This document shows, in pieces, positions 1 through 8,897 of a stretch of DNA of 38,772 bases. Source of the DNA: an uncultured Flavobacteriales bacterium (GTDB taxonomy: Bacteria; Bacteroidota; Bacteroidia; Flavobacteriales_D; Sanyastnellaceae); assembly GCA_905479395.1 (NCBI GenBank), contig CAJQMI010000074.1:1-38772 (forward strand), in the 5' to 3' direction. The notes beneath the pieces are model-generated. The model saw only the letters and a list, made by a program, of their open reading frames with translations, was not told where the DNA came from and ran no database searches. Position 1 is the first letter of the stretch. Each line of letters begins with the position of its first letter. Position numbers and translations under genes: made by a program.

Positions 1-849
1 GTTGTCCGCAGCTATGGGGGTCTCTCGGGCTCGGCTTGATTGGATGGAAGTCATCAAGCCACAGGTGCTGCATCGACCTTTGATCGACTGCAATTCGCCA
101 ACGCACTGTTGACTGATAGTTTGGCTTGGTTGCAGCAAAATGCCAGCATCGAGCAGTCGACGAATGCATTGAATCGTCTGATGGGAGAGTTGGCTGAAAG
201 CCAATGGAAGTTTACGACAGCCTTAAATGCACCGAAATCTCGAAACGATTTTGGAGAATTGCGTTCTGAAGTCTTTTCGAATGCGACGGCCATTCAAAAT
301 GCATTGATCGCGCAGGAAATCGCCGGGGTTGGCGTGCAGCAGGCGCGAGCGCGGTTGAGTCCAAACGTGTCGCTCAATGCAAGTCAAAATGAGCAAAGCA
401 GTCGTTTCGAGGCGGGAGATTTGTCGGCAGATGGAGTGACCAAAAACTTATCGGCCAACCTGGCGGTCAATTTTAATTTGTTTAATGGTGGTGCAACGCG
501 CAGGGCCATACAGCAAGCGAAGATGCAAGTGGCTATGGCTGAAATGCAAGCAGAAGACCAACGCAGAGAAGTTGATCGATTGCTTCAGGATGTATGGTCG
601 CGTTGGGGCTCTGCAGAGCAGACCCATTTGATTTCAATACAACTCACTGACAACAGCAGAAGATCGCTTGAAATTGCGCAAGAGAGGCTGACCTCTGGTG
701 CCATCAATTCATTGGATTTTCGCGAAATCCAAATGCAGGTGATCAACTTGCAGCAGCAGCAGCTTCAAACGCTCAATGATTGGCAAGCAGCGGATATTGA
801 GTTGCAGCGACTCAGCGGGGATTGGACAATAGAAACACAGCTTCCGTAA
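1..849 (+). CDS. TolC-family outer membrane efflux protein, 5'-truncated and apparently frameshifted
   Basis: This is the C-terminal part of a TolC-like outer-membrane channel, the exit duct of tripartite efflux or type I secretion. From about base 49 the frame reads a GAAS-x-FD-x-LQ-x-xNALL helix and a LNRLMG turn, then the second half-repeat with FNLFNGG near the middle and helices ending LSGDW, as in this family. In this frame a TGA at 37-39 blocks extension upstream and only a TTG at 40 could start it. In the frame starting at base 2, bases 2-49 read LSAAMGVSRARLDWME, which is the expected helix just before GAAS. The two halves therefore lie in different frames, with a shift near 44-50. 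The 5' end lies outside the window. Either a one-base deletion or an assembly error would explain this. The family call is secure; whether the gene is functional is open. Confidence 0.8.
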
Positions 850-854
850 GTTTG
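847..854 (+). promoter_or_regulatory. Putative -7 box of the GT4 gene overlapping the tolC stop codon
   Basis: TAAGTTTG matches the Bacteroidota -7 consensus TAnnTTTG exactly. Its TAA is also the stop codon of the upstream tolC-like gene. The downstream ATG at 864 is only nine bases away. A TTG at 822-824 lies 22 bases upstream, a weak -33 candidate. This is a consensus match only. Confidence 0.4.
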
Positions 855-863
855 ACAGATAAT

Positions 864-2168
864 ATGGAGCGCAATCCCAAAATCCTCATCATCACTTATT
901 ACTGGCCGCCAGCCGGCGGAATAGCGGTGAAGAGATGGCTTTCGCTTTCCAACGAATTTGCTCAGGCAAGAGCAGAGGTTCATGTGCTGACGTTGGAACC
1001 AAAATCTGCTGAGTACAGCAGCATTGATGAAGACTTGCTTAACACGGTGGATGAACAGATTCACATCCACCGAGTGAGAGCTTGGAACCCATTTCGCATG
1101 ACGAAGCGACTGTTCAAAAAGCATATACCTCCCCAAGGTTTTTCGTCGAACAACGGAGAAGACGAATCAGTTAATCTCCTCACAAGGCTGCGCAGTCACC
1201 TTTTCATTCCAGATCCGCGCAAGACTTGGAATGCTCGGGCGATTAAGAAGGCCATAGAAATCATCGATGCACACTCCATTGAAGCGATGATTACGACAAG
1301 TCCGCCACATTCTGTTCAGTTGATTGGTAGGAAGGTCGCAAAAAAGAGGTCGATTCGCTGGATTGCAGACTTTCGCGACCCTTGGACAGACATTTTTTAC
1401 TACAATCAATTGGGACATTCAGCTGTATCCAATGCGATTGATGAAAGCTTGGAACTGAAGGTTTTGTCTGAGGCGGATGCGATCACCACAGTCAGTTGGG
1501 GTTTCAAAGATCTTTTTGCACGAAAATTGCCAGGAAGAAATCCCAATGACTTTTTTGTCATACCGAATGGAATTGATCGCGCGTTATCGGCATCGAAAGA
1601 GGGGGGTGCGAGTGAAATATTTCGGATGGTTTATACAGGTATGCTCACAGATCTGTATGAAATCGAACCTTTTCTACAGGCGATTAAGGCACACAATTCA
1701 CGGAAGCGGATGCCTCAAATTGAATTCGACTTTTTCGGTTCAGTGCCGGATGCTTACCGAAACACGCTCGAAAAGGAATTTGGATTTGTCCATTTCCATG
1801 GCAACCGTCCGATGCAGGAAATTCCACAGATACAAGACACAGCAGATGGGCTGTTTTTGGCAGGACCAAAGGACTACAACGCGGGCCACATACCCGGAAA
1901 GCTGTTCGAATACCTTGGGGCTGCGCGACCAATTTTCTATTTGGGAGATTTTGCGTCTGATGTGAGTCGGATTCTTGAGGAAACCGAGGCAGGCACTTTA
2001 TTTGACCGGAATGACCCCAATAACTTTATCGAATTGCTACAAGAGCAGGTGGATAAAGGTCCCCAAACGGTGGATGGTGTTCAGCGGGGCGCGTTACTGT
2101 CAGACTATCTTCGTTCAAATCAAGCCAAGGTCTTTCTCGATATCATCCACGGTGGTGCACCCAAGTGA
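864..2168 (+). CDS. Glycosyltransferase family 4 (GT-B fold)
   Basis: This is a 434-residue cytoplasmic glycosyltransferase that probably adds a sugar to a lipid-linked surface glycan. The N-terminus has the KILIITYYWPPAGG segment typical of WbuB-like GT4 enzymes, with a WIADFRDPW motif in the middle. The C-terminal half carries VIPNGID, MVYTGML and the sugar-nucleotide site region HIPGKLFEYLGAARPI, with a conserved K and E. I chose ATG 864 over a TTG at 822 because it avoids overlap with the tolC-like gene and starts directly before the first beta strand. It ends two bases from the convergent gmd gene. The substrate cannot be read from the sequence. Neighbouring gmd suggests deoxysugar-containing glycans, but this is inference. 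Confidence 0.88.
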   Translation: MERNPKILIITYYWPPAGGIAVKRWLSLSNEFAQARAEVHVLTLEPKSAEYSSIDEDLLNTVDEQIHIHRVRAWNPFRMTKRLFKKHIPPQGFSSNNGEDESVNLLTRLRSHLFIPDPRKTWNARAIKKAIEIIDAHSIEAMITTSPPHSVQLIGRKVAKKRSIRWIADFRDPWTDIFYYNQLGHSAVSNAIDESLELKVLSEADAITTVSWGFKDLFARKLPGRNPNDFFVIPNGIDRALSASKEGGASEIFRMVYTGMLTDLYEIEPFLQAIKAHNSRKRMPQIEFDFFGSVPDAYRNTLEKEFGFVHFHGNRPMQEIPQIQDTADGLFLAGPKDYNAGHIPGKLFEYLGAARPIFYLGDFASDVSRILEETEAGTLFDRNDPNNFIELLQEQVDKGPQTVDGVQRGALLSDYLRSNQAKVFLDIIHGGAPK

Positions 2169-2170
2169 TC

Positions 2171-3256
2171 TCACTCATACTGATTGAAAACTTCGTGCCC
2201 GCCGTCCTTCAACAGTTTGTTGCGCTCGAACAAGGCAATGTCACTCTTGACCATTTCGCTACAGAGTTCCTCCAGGGTGTAGGTGGGTTCCCAGTCCAAA
2301 ACGCGTTTTGCTTTTGAGGCATCCCCCACCAACAATTCTACCTCAGCTAGGCGGAAATAACGCGGATCGACACTTACCAAAACGTCGCCTGTTTTGGCGC
2401 AGATGCCCCGCTCGTTGACGCCTTTTCCTTGCCATTCCAGTTTTCGACCTACCTCTGCAAAGGACATGTTTACGAATTCACGGATCGCGACGGTGCGGCC
2501 AGTTGCGAGCACGTAATCATCAGGATTGTCCTGTTGAAGCATGCGCCACATTCCTTCCACATAATCCTTGGCATGTCCCCAATCTCGCTGAGCATCCAGG
2601 TTTCCCAAGTACATCTGATCCAAAAGGCCCAAGTGGATTTGTGCGACTGCTCGGGTGATTTTCCGCGTCACAAAAGTTTCTCCACGCAAGGGACTTTCAT
2701 GGTTGAAGAGAATGCCATTTGAAGCGTGCATTCCATATGATTCACGGTAGTTTTTCACAATCCAAAAGCCGTAGAGTTTCGCCACGCCGTAGGGGCTTCG
2801 TGGGTAGAATGGTGTGGTTTCGCTCTGGGGCGTTTCTTGCACCAAGCCATACAACTCAGAGGTGGAGGCTTGGTAAAAGCGGCATTCCTTTTCAAGGCCA
2901 AGGATGCGGATTGCTTCGAGAATGCGCAACGTGCCAATACCATCTGCATTTGCCGTGTACTCCGGAGTGTCGAAACTCACCTTCACGTGGCTCATCGCGG
3001 CCAAATTGTAAATCTCGTCCGGCTTGACTTCTTGGATGATTCGGATGAGATTGGTGGAATCCGTGAGGTCGCCGTAATGCAATTTGAGGCGGAGATTTTT
3101 TTCGTGCGGGTCTTGGTAGAGGTGATCAATTCGATCGGTGTTCAACAGCGAAGAACGGCGTTTGACGCCATGCACTTCGTAGCCTTTCTCCAATAAAAGC
3201 TCGGTCAAATACGCCCCATCCTGTCCTGTAATTCCGGTAACCAATGCCTTTTTCAT
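2171..3256 (-). CDS. gmd: GDP-mannose 4,6-dehydratase
   Basis: The enzyme converts GDP-D-mannose to GDP-4-keto-6-deoxy-D-mannose, the first step towards GDP-L-fucose. At 361 residues it has the usual family length. It shows the Rossmann motif GITGQDGAY (residues 8-16), [12 protein letters not shown] (about 84-95), STSELYG with the catalytic Thr/Glu (131-137), YGVAK with Tyr156 and Lys160, and the [16 protein letters not shown] segment typical of Gmd. The second pathway enzyme, GDP-fucose synthase, is about 20 kb away on the same strand. The ABC exporter gene lies 51 bases upstream, so co-transcription is possible. A TATTTTTA sequence (one mismatch to the -7 consensus) 18 bases before the ATG could be its own promoter. 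Confidence 0.97.
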   Translation of the reverse strand: MKKALVTGITGQDGAYLTELLLEKGYEVHGVKRRSSLLNTDRIDHLYQDPHEKNLRLKLHYGDLTDSTNLIRIIQEVKPDEIYNLAAMSHVKVSFDTPEYTANADGIGTLRILEAIRILGLEKECRFYQASTSELYGLVQETPQSETTPFYPRSPYGVAKLYGFWIVKNYRESYGMHASNGILFNHESPLRGETFVTRKITRAVAQIHLGLLDQMYLGNLDAQRDWGHAKDYVEGMWRMLQQDNPDDYVLATGRTVAIREFVNMSFAEVGRKLEWQGKGVNERGICAKTGDVLVSVDPRYFRLAEVELLVGDASKAKRVLDWEPTYTLEELCSEMVKSDIALFERNKLLKDGGHEVFNQYE

Positions 3257-3307
3257 TCTGATAATGTTCTCATGTAAAAATACGCGTCGCAGACGAAAGC
3301 ATCAAAT

Positions 3308-5143
3308 TCAACCCACTTCCTGATTCTTCACCAGTTTTTGGTACGCTCCTTTTTGCGCAAGCAATTCTTCGTGCTGGCCGATTTCGACGATGGAGCCGTT
3401 GGAGAGTACTGCGATTTTGTCGGCACTTTTGATGGTACTCAATCGATGCGCGATGATCAGGCTGCTTCGGCCTTTCATAAGCGTGTCCAAAGCCAATTGC
3501 ACTTCTTTTTCGCTTGAAGCATCAAGTGCGCTGGTGGCTTCGTCCAAAATCAAGAGATCGGGATCGCGGAGGATTGCACGTGCAATGGCAATGCGCTGGC
3601 GCTGCCCACCTGACAATTGCACGCCGCGCTCTCCGACGAGTGTGTCAAATCCCTCGGGAAAAGACTGGATGAATTCGAAGGCATTGGCTTTCCGGGCAGC
3701 AGCTTCAATTTCGGCTTGAGTCGCATCGAATCTTCCATACGCAATGTTGGTTCTGATGTCGCCGCCAAACAAAATGACCTCCTGTGGAACAAACGCCATG
3801 CGTTTGCGCAGACTGGAGAGCGGGAAATCTTTCAGTGGTGTGCCGTCGATGCTGACGTCGCCACTAACGGGGTCGTGGAACCGCAGCAACAATGAAGCGA
3901 TGGTGGATTTCCCAGCACCCGAGGCACCTACGAGCGCAACTCGTTCGCCGGGAGCGACGCGAAGGGTAATGCCATTGAGCACCGCTACATCTTCTCGATT
4001 CGGGTAATGGAAATAAACGTCTTTGAATGTGACATCTCCTTTGAGATTCACAGGTTTTTGCGCATTGGCTTCGTTGGTTTCCACGACTTCGCGCGGTTCA
4101 TCCATCATTTCCATCAATGATTCGATGGCTCCTAATCCACGCTGCAAAGCTGAGAACTGAGCTGCAATTCCTCCAATGGAGCCGGCCACAAGTCCCGTCA
4201 TAAGCAGGAAGGTAAAGAAGTGTTCACTCGCCAACCCTCCTGTTGTCATGAGTTCTGCCCCTTTGAAAATGACCAAGGTGATGGCGCCAAAAATGAAGAG
4301 GATGATGAAAGATCCGAAGGCTCCACGCCAGATTGCTCCTTTCATTGCCAAAGAGCGAATGTCTCGTATGCTACCGACATAGCGCATCAATTCCCAAGCT
4401 TCGTTTGCGAAACTCTTGACACTCGTAATGCCAGTAAGCGTTTCTTGCACAATGGTGTTGGACTCTGCCACTTGATCTTGCGTGCGTTTTGACAATTTCC
4501 GGATGAATCGGCCAAATAAAATGGCCGCGATGATCATCACCGGCAATGTAGCTAGCATGAGGAGCGTTAGAGTTACTGAGAAGTAAAGCAGCGCTAAAAT
4601 CCCACCGACGATGATGATCAGTTGCCGAAGCAATTCTGAAAGTGTGGTGGTGAAAACATCTTGGATGGAAGTGACGTCAGCAGAAACACGGCTGTTCAAA
4701 TCGCCAACCCGCCGCGTGTCGAAAAATCCCATGGGCATGCTTATGATGGCTTCAAAAGCATCTTTGCGCATTGCCAGCATCATGTCTTCGGTCATTTTTG
4801 CAAAAAGCACAACGCGGGTGAAACTCAATGCCGCTTGAATTCCAAGTACGATGAGAATCAGCCAACCGATTTCGGTAAGGCTATTGAGGTCAAAAGGAAG
4901 GAAATCCAACGAAGCGTCTGGCGCTGCTCCAGCAACGCCATCTTTCATACTGGACGCCGTTCCAACGCCTCCCAGTTGCCCCCAAAGACGAGTGACCATC
5001 AATGTAAGCACACCACTGATGCTGATGATCACGACGCCAATGGCATAACCCCATGCGTGTGGTCTGAGGTAAGCGCCCATGCGCAGAACCGTCTTCCAAT
5101 TTTTCCAACGAAATGAGCGATTTTCGGATATTTCTTTGCGCAT
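3308..5143 (-). CDS. MsbA-like ABC exporter, fused permease-ATPase
   Basis: This is a 611-residue half-transporter of the lipid A/multidrug exporter type, expected to work as an inner-membrane dimer. The N-terminal half carries about six transmembrane helices, with the coupling segment MPMGFFDTRRVGDLNSR. The C-terminal ATPase has Walker A GASGAGKST (about 406-414), signature LSGGQ (510-514), Walker B LLILDE (530-535) and the H-loop histidine in IIAHRLST. The frame stays open to a start at 5197, but that would place the start inside a good -7 box (5195-5202). ATG 5143 is therefore preferred. The transported substrate is unknown. The MsbA-like reading is from overall similarity, and a lipid or glycolipid substrate is inferred. 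Confidence 0.92.
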   Translation of the reverse strand: MRKEISENRSFRWKNWKTVLRMGAYLRPHAWGYAIGVVIISISGVLTLMVTRLWGQLGGVGTASSMKDGVAGAAPDASLDFLPFDLNSLTEIGWLILIVLGIQAALSFTRVVLFAKMTEDMMLAMRKDAFEAIISMPMGFFDTRRVGDLNSRVSADVTSIQDVFTTTLSELLRQLIIIVGGILALLYFSVTLTLLMLATLPVMIIAAILFGRFIRKLSKRTQDQVAESNTIVQETLTGITSVKSFANEAWELMRYVGSIRDIRSLAMKGAIWRGAFGSFIILFIFGAITLVIFKGAELMTTGGLASEHFFTFLLMTGLVAGSIGGIAAQFSALQRGLGAIESLMEMMDEPREVVETNEANAQKPVNLKGDVTFKDVYFHYPNREDVAVLNGITLRVAPGERVALVGASGAGKSTIASLLLRFHDPVSGDVSIDGTPLKDFPLSSLRKRMAFVPQEVILFGGDIRTNIAYGRFDATQAEIEAAARKANAFEFIQSFPEGFDTLVGERGVQLSGGQRQRIAIARAILRDPDLLILDEATSALDASSEKEVQLALDTLMKGRSSLIIAHRLSTIKSADKIAVLSNGSIVEIGQHEELLAQKGAYQKLVKNQEVG

Positions 5144-5194
5144 GATGGTTGCTTTGTAACGGATGTTCAGATTGACTCGCTGGCTACGTAGACG

Positions 5195-5202
5195 CAAAAT
5201 TA
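5195..5202 (-). promoter_or_regulatory. Putative -7 box of the ABC exporter gene
   Basis: On the minus strand this reads TAATTTTG, an exact TAnnTTTG match, about 50 bases before the chosen start codon. No convincing TTTG -33 box is seen at the usual spacing. Its position argues against the longer ORF start at 5197. Confidence 0.4.
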
Positions 5203-5256
5203 AGCGCTCAATCGGCCATTGGAACGTAAAAATCGTGCATCTTTCACGTTCAAGGG

Positions 5257-5287
5257 TTTGGACGCATGAAATCTGTGACTATCTTTG
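5257..5287 (+). promoter_or_regulatory. Bacteroidota-type promoter of rpmH
   Basis: TTTG at 5257-5260 is followed by exactly 19 bases and then TATCTTTG at 5280-5287. This matches the Bacteroidota primary sigma consensus TTTG-N19-TAnnTTTG at every defined position. It lies 56 bases before the rpmH start codon and is the best promoter in the window. Confidence 0.8.
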
Positions 5288-5343
5288 CACTCCCGATTTC
5301 GGGTAGAAGACCAGCGAACGGTTTTCGATTACAATGAAGAGAA

Positions 5344-5511
5344 ATGAAAAGGACTTTCCAACCCTCAGTACGCAAGCGCCGAAACAAGCATGGTTTTCGC
5401 AAGCGCATGTCATCCGCAAACGGACGCAATGTTTTGAGCTCACGTCGCGCCAAGGGGCGTGCGAAGCTGTCAGTTAGTTCTGAGCGTCGCCACAAAGGCA
5501 TTGAACGATAA
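5344..5511 (+). CDS. rpmH: 50S ribosomal protein L34
   Basis: This 55-residue, very basic protein is ribosomal protein L34 of the large subunit. It begins [19 protein letters not shown] and continues [20 protein letters not shown], the unmistakable L34 pattern, ending in a basic tail. An ATG follows a purine-rich GAAGAGAA. It has its own promoter upstream and a strong terminator just downstream, so it looks monocistronic here. The usual partner rnpA is not next to it, and yidD is 29 kb away. Confidence 0.98.
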   Translation: MKRTFQPSVRKRRNKHGFRKRMSSANGRNVLSSRRAKGRAKLSVSSERRHKGIER

Positions 5512-5543
5512 GAATTTTAGCCGCTCTGCGGTTTGTACCATAC

Positions 5544-5572
5544 AAAAAAGGAGTCGTTTGGCTCCTTTTTTT
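5544..5572 (+). terminator. Rho-independent terminator after rpmH
   Basis: AAAAAAGGAGTC pairs with GGCTCCTTTTTT around a GTTT loop (one G-T wobble), followed by a T tract. The A tract on the 5' side means it may also work for the minus-strand gene ending at 5644. Confidence 0.85.
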
Positions 5573-5643
5573 GTGCCCATAACTTTGCGCTAACCGGCCT
5601 TGAAACTCTTTCTTTATTGGTCCTATTCCTTATTGCACATCGG

Positions 5644-6303
5644 TCATACAGGTCCAGCAATTGCATACAATGCATCGGCATCCTTATCCTTTGCGTTGTG
5701 AAACTGGACTTTCCAGATTCGCCATTGAGTAAGCTCGCCTTTGATTGAACCTGTGGCTTCGAAGGGGTTCTCCACAGTCGAGGGGATGGCGTTTACAATC
5801 AGATCAATTCTGAAATCAATCCCATGGCCTATGGTCTTGAACATGCTCTCCTTGATTCCCCAGGCACAACAAAGCAATGGGGTGGTGGTGAAATGGTTTT
5901 GTTCTTGTTGACTCAAAAATCGCTTTGAGATGGCGTGCAATTGCTCCCGCGGCCGTTCGATGTCGCAACCAACGGCATGATTTCCAAGGCAGATGATCAC
6001 AGAGCACAAGGTTCCTTGTGCGTGATGGGAAATGCTGATAAATTTATCATTGGCTAAAAGTGCGGGTTTTCCATTCTCGTCATGTGTGATTTGAGCAGTG
6101 GACCACGGAGCGCTGAGCTCCAACATGGCTTTATCCACAGCAAGATGTTCCAGTTGCCTGTGGTTGGACAGTGAGGCAATGTCTCTTGACGGAAATCTGG
6201 TTTGTTTTTGCGCCCAAGATTTCAGTTCTGAATCGGAAGCAGAAACCTGAGCAATGATCACATCAGGCGAGGATGATTGAGTGAAAATGTTGATTTCGGG
6301 CAT
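5644..6303 (-). CDS. 4'-phosphopantetheinyl transferase superfamily protein
   Basis: The protein is predicted to transfer the phosphopantetheine arm of CoA to a carrier-protein serine. It is about 219 residues, the Sfp-like size class. Seen motifs are NGKPAL (about 77-82), ISISH (89-93), the Mg-binding segment GCDIE (112-116) and WGIKESMFK (148-156). I chose ATG 6303 rather than a TTG at 6330. It is divergent from ahcY. Which carrier protein it modifies cannot be told; fatty acid ACP or a polyketide/flexirubin-type system are both possible. Confidence 0.88.
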   Translation of the reverse strand: MPEINIFTQSSSPDVIIAQVSASDSELKSWAQKQTRFPSRDIASLSNHRQLEHLAVDKAMLELSAPWSTAQITHDENGKPALLANDKFISISHHAQGTLCSVIICLGNHAVGCDIERPREQLHAISKRFLSQQEQNHFTTTPLLCCAWGIKESMFKTIGHGIDFRIDLIVNAIPSTVENPFEATGSIKGELTQWRIWKVQFHNAKDKDADALYAIAGPV

Positions 6304-6364
6304 TGGAGGTGCATTGGCGGACGTGAACAAGGGTTAAATCCCTGGTGACTTGTGGTTTATTGAG

Positions 6365-6372
6365 TATTTTTG
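6365..6372 (+). promoter_or_regulatory. Putative -7 box of ahcY
   Basis: TATTTTTG matches TAnnTTTG exactly and ends 19 bases before the ahcY ATG. No clear -33 TTTG is present at the usual spacing. It would drive the ahcY-xrtF-membrane protein unit. Confidence 0.45.
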
Positions 6373-6391
6373 CATTCGAAATAAGAGCAAT

Positions 6392-7711
6392 ATGAGCACT
6401 ACAATGACTACAGAGTATCTGCCTTACAAAGTAAAGGACATCAGCTTGGCTGAGTGGGGAAGAAAAGAAATTCGTTTGGCTGAAGCAGAAATGCCCGGTT
6501 TGATGGCTCTTCGCCAGAAGCACGCAGCTGAAAAGCCTTTGCAAGGATCCCGAATTGCAGGTTGTTTGCACATGACCATCCAGACAGCAGTTTTAATCGA
6601 AACCCTTGTAGACTTGGGAGCCGATGTGACCTGGTCTTCGTGCAACATTTTTTCCACGCAAGATCACGCTGCAGCAGCTATTGCTGCCGCTGGAATTCCT
6701 GTTTACGCTTGGAAAGGCATGACAGAAGACGAATCTGAGTGGTGCATCCGACAGACGCTTTTCTTTGGAGCAGATCGTCAACCGTTGAATTTGATTTTGG
6801 ACGACGGAGGTGATTTGACCAACATGGTACTCGATGAGTACCCGCAGTTGGCTGAAGGCATCAGAGGCTTGTCTGAAGAGACCACCACGGGTGTCTTGCG
6901 ATTGTATGACCGCATGAAGAATGGCACGTTGCCAATGCCTGCGATCAATGTGAACGATTCAGTCACGAAGTCCAAGTTTGACAACAAATACGGTTGCCGT
7001 GAATCAGCTGTAGATGCGATCCGCCGCGCCACGGACGTCATGATGGCCGGCAAGGTTGCTGTAGTCGCTGGTTATGGTGATGTCGGCAAAGGAACAGCGG
7101 ATTCGCTTCGCAGTGCCGGTTGCCGAGTGATGGTGACAGAAATTGATCCGATTTGCGCACTTCAAGCCGCGATGGACGGATACGAGGTGAAGCGCATGAC
7201 GGATGCCGTCAAAGAATGCGACATCATTGTGACTGCTACAGGTAACAAAGACATCATTGCAGGCGAGCACTTTGAAGCGATGAATGACAAAGCCATTGTC
7301 TGCAACATTGGACACTTCGACAATGAAATTGACATGGCATGGCTCAATGAGAACCACGGTCACACAAAAGACACCATCAAGCCTCAGGTTGACTTGTACA
7401 ACGTGAATGGCAATGATATCATTGTATTGGCTGAAGGCCGATTGGTCAACTTAGGTTGTGCAACAGGTCATCCAAGTTTCGTGATGTCCAACTCATTCAC
7501 CAATCAAGTGTTGGCACAGTTGGAGTTGTGGAATAACAACGATGCGTACGGAAACGAAGTCATCACTTTGCCAAAGCACTTGGACGAAGAAGTGGCTCGA
7601 TTGCACTTGGACAAAATCAATGTTCAACTCGAAAAACTTACCACAGAGCAAGCAGATTACATTGGAGTTCCTGTTGAAGGACCATTTAAGTCCGATTTGT
7701 ACCGATATTGA
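6392..7711 (+). CDS. ahcY: Adenosylhomocysteinase (S-adenosyl-L-homocysteine hydrolase)
   Basis: The enzyme splits S-adenosylhomocysteine into adenosine and homocysteine, recycling the product of SAM-dependent methylation. It is cytoplasmic, NAD-dependent and normally tetrameric. The 439-residue product shows HMTIQTA (about 60), [14 protein letters not shown] (about 82-95), the NAD-binding GYGDVGKG (227-234) and the C-terminal KSDLYRY ending typical of the family. ATG 6392 ([17 protein letters not shown]) is preferred to the upstream TTG at 6350 because it gives the normal N-terminus. The next gene starts eight bases after the stop. Confidence 0.98.
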   Translation: MSTTMTTEYLPYKVKDISLAEWGRKEIRLAEAEMPGLMALRQKHAAEKPLQGSRIAGCLHMTIQTAVLIETLVDLGADVTWSSCNIFSTQDHAAAAIAAAGIPVYAWKGMTEDESEWCIRQTLFFGADRQPLNLILDDGGDLTNMVLDEYPQLAEGIRGLSEETTTGVLRLYDRMKNGTLPMPAINVNDSVTKSKFDNKYGCRESAVDAIRRATDVMMAGKVAVVAGYGDVGKGTADSLRSAGCRVMVTEIDPICALQAAMDGYEVKRMTDAVKECDIIVTATGNKDIIAGEHFEAMNDKAIVCNIGHFDNEIDMAWLNENHGHTKDTIKPQVDLYNVNGNDIIVLAEGRLVNLGCATGHPSFVMSNSFTNQVLAQLELWNNNDAYGNEVITLPKHLDEEVARLHLDKINVQLEKLTTEQADYIGVPVEGPFKSDLYRY

Positions 7712-7719
7712 TCCTCGCT

Positions 7720-8313
7720 ATGCGATGGATCCAAAAACTTAGTGAATTCGTCCGGTCTCAGCCGGACGTTTTCCGTTTTTTGGTTTTTGGTTTTGGAGGC
7801 TACATTGTCTGGCATCTCTCGTATGAGGAGTACCTCAAGCCCGCAACGCTTCTCGATGAATATGTCACGCAACATTTGATCACCAGCACCGAGTGGGTCA
7901 TGGAATCGCTCGGTTACCTTGTGAACGCGTATTTTCAGGCAACAGACGGCATTTTCAGGACGCGGGTGGGAATTGCTGGAGCCCAAGGAGTTTTTGTTGG
8001 GCCGTCATGCGATGGTGTTGTTTTGTTTGCCTTGTTTGCCATTTTCATTTTGTCGTTTCCCGGGCATTGGTTGCGCAAAGCTTGGTTTATTCCGTTGGGT
8101 ATCGCGGTCATTCATGCGGCCAATGTGTTCCGTATCATATGCTTGCTTTGGATCCAATTGTATTTCGGCGAAGATGCCATGACGTTCAATCATGATTACA
8201 CTTTTACCTTATTTGTCTACAGCATCATTTTTCTGTTATGGTACTTGTATGCAACGAAGGGCGTGAATGGACTGCTTGAAATGCGGTCAGGCACTGAAAT
8301 GACTTCAACATGA
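7720..8313 (+). CDS. xrtF: Exosortase/archaeosortase family protein, XrtF type
   Basis: This 197-residue polytopic inner-membrane protein belongs to the exosortase/archaeosortase family of putative transpeptidases. The conserved family residues are visible: Cys97 in GPSCDGVVLFALF, Arg138 in HAANVFRI and His158 in FNHDYTF, each at the edge of a hydrophobic segment. Its size and its small membrane-protein partner fit the Bacteroidota XrtF subgroup, whose natural substrate is unknown to me. ATG 7720, eight bases after ahcY, is preferred over a TTG overlapping the ahcY stop. It overlaps the next gene by an ATGA, suggesting translational coupling. Confidence 0.85.
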   Translation: MRWIQKLSEFVRSQPDVFRFLVFGFGGYIVWHLSYEEYLKPATLLDEYVTQHLITSTEWVMESLGYLVNAYFQATDGIFRTRVGIAGAQGVFVGPSCDGVVLFALFAIFILSFPGHWLRKAWFIPLGIAVIHAANVFRIICLLWIQLYFGEDAMTFNHDYTFTLFVYSIIFLLWYLYATKGVNGLLEMRSGTEMTST

Positions 8314-8861
8314 GTGAGGCCGTTCGACCCATGCTTCCACTCCGGCGTCCCACTTGGTTGCTCGTGTTGGCGCTCATGTTGGTTTTTGGATTTTACCAAG
8401 AAAAGGCCAAAATTCAGTTGAATCATTACACACAAGTGGTTCAGCAAAACCCGGAATTGTGCGAAATGTCACCTGAGATGCGGGCAGTTTGGTGGAATGA
8501 GAATCCGCAACCTCAGCGCATTCATTATTACATCATGCGCGGAACTTGGTCGGGCTTTCACGGCATGAGTTTGACTCAGTTAAAAGGCTTCAAATGGGGG
8601 CTGAGCGTTGCAATTCTTCTGATCTTTTTTGCGTTGGATGGGCTCTTTTTGAAGACGACGGGTCACATAGAACGTTGGCCTTGGTTGGTGGTCATGTATG
8701 GCCTAGCAGGTGGCGTCATTGCGGTATTTATTGCCGTGGTTCCGGGCAAGTCTGGTTACGGTGTTGCACATGAATTCCTGGCATTTTTGCAATCACCACT
8801 TCCTTCGCTCTTCATTGTTTTGGTTCCGTCTCTCTTGGAACGGATGAAAGTTAGAAGTTAA
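8310..8861 (+). CDS. Small membrane protein, putative exosortase F-associated protein
   Basis: This 183-residue protein has an N-terminal membrane helix (about 15-31), a polar loop of some 60 residues, and three more hydrophobic segments, ending in a QSPLPSLFIVLVPSLLERM stretch. That layout resembles the small proteins encoded next to XrtF exosortases in Bacteroidota, although the loop here is long. The start overlaps the xrtF stop (ATGA), so the two are almost certainly made together. Family membership is inferred from position and layout rather than a clear motif. No function is known to me. Confidence 0.6.
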   Translation: MSEAVRPMLPLRRPTWLLVLALMLVFGFYQEKAKIQLNHYTQVVQQNPELCEMSPEMRAVWWNENPQPQRIHYYIMRGTWSGFHGMSLTQLKGFKWGLSVAILLIFFALDGLFLKTTGHIERWPWLVVMYGLAGGVIAVFIAVVPGKSGYGVAHEFLAFLQSPLPSLFIVLVPSLLERMKVRS

Positions 8862-8897
8862 CCCGAGTGCATGTTTTGACGAGCATCTCTGATGCAA

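Noticed and set aside
5250-5501. 83-codon minus-strand frame
   Set aside because: It is the complement of rpmH, whose L34 sequence is unmistakable.
6304-6391. Possible riboswitch (SAH or SAM) before ahcY
   Set aside because: The gap is under 90 bases, contains the -7 box, and shows no convincing stem-loop set.
8881-8895. Terminator between the exosortase partner and the Rieske-like gene
   Set aside because: GCATC-TCT-GATGC is only a five-base stem without a T tract.
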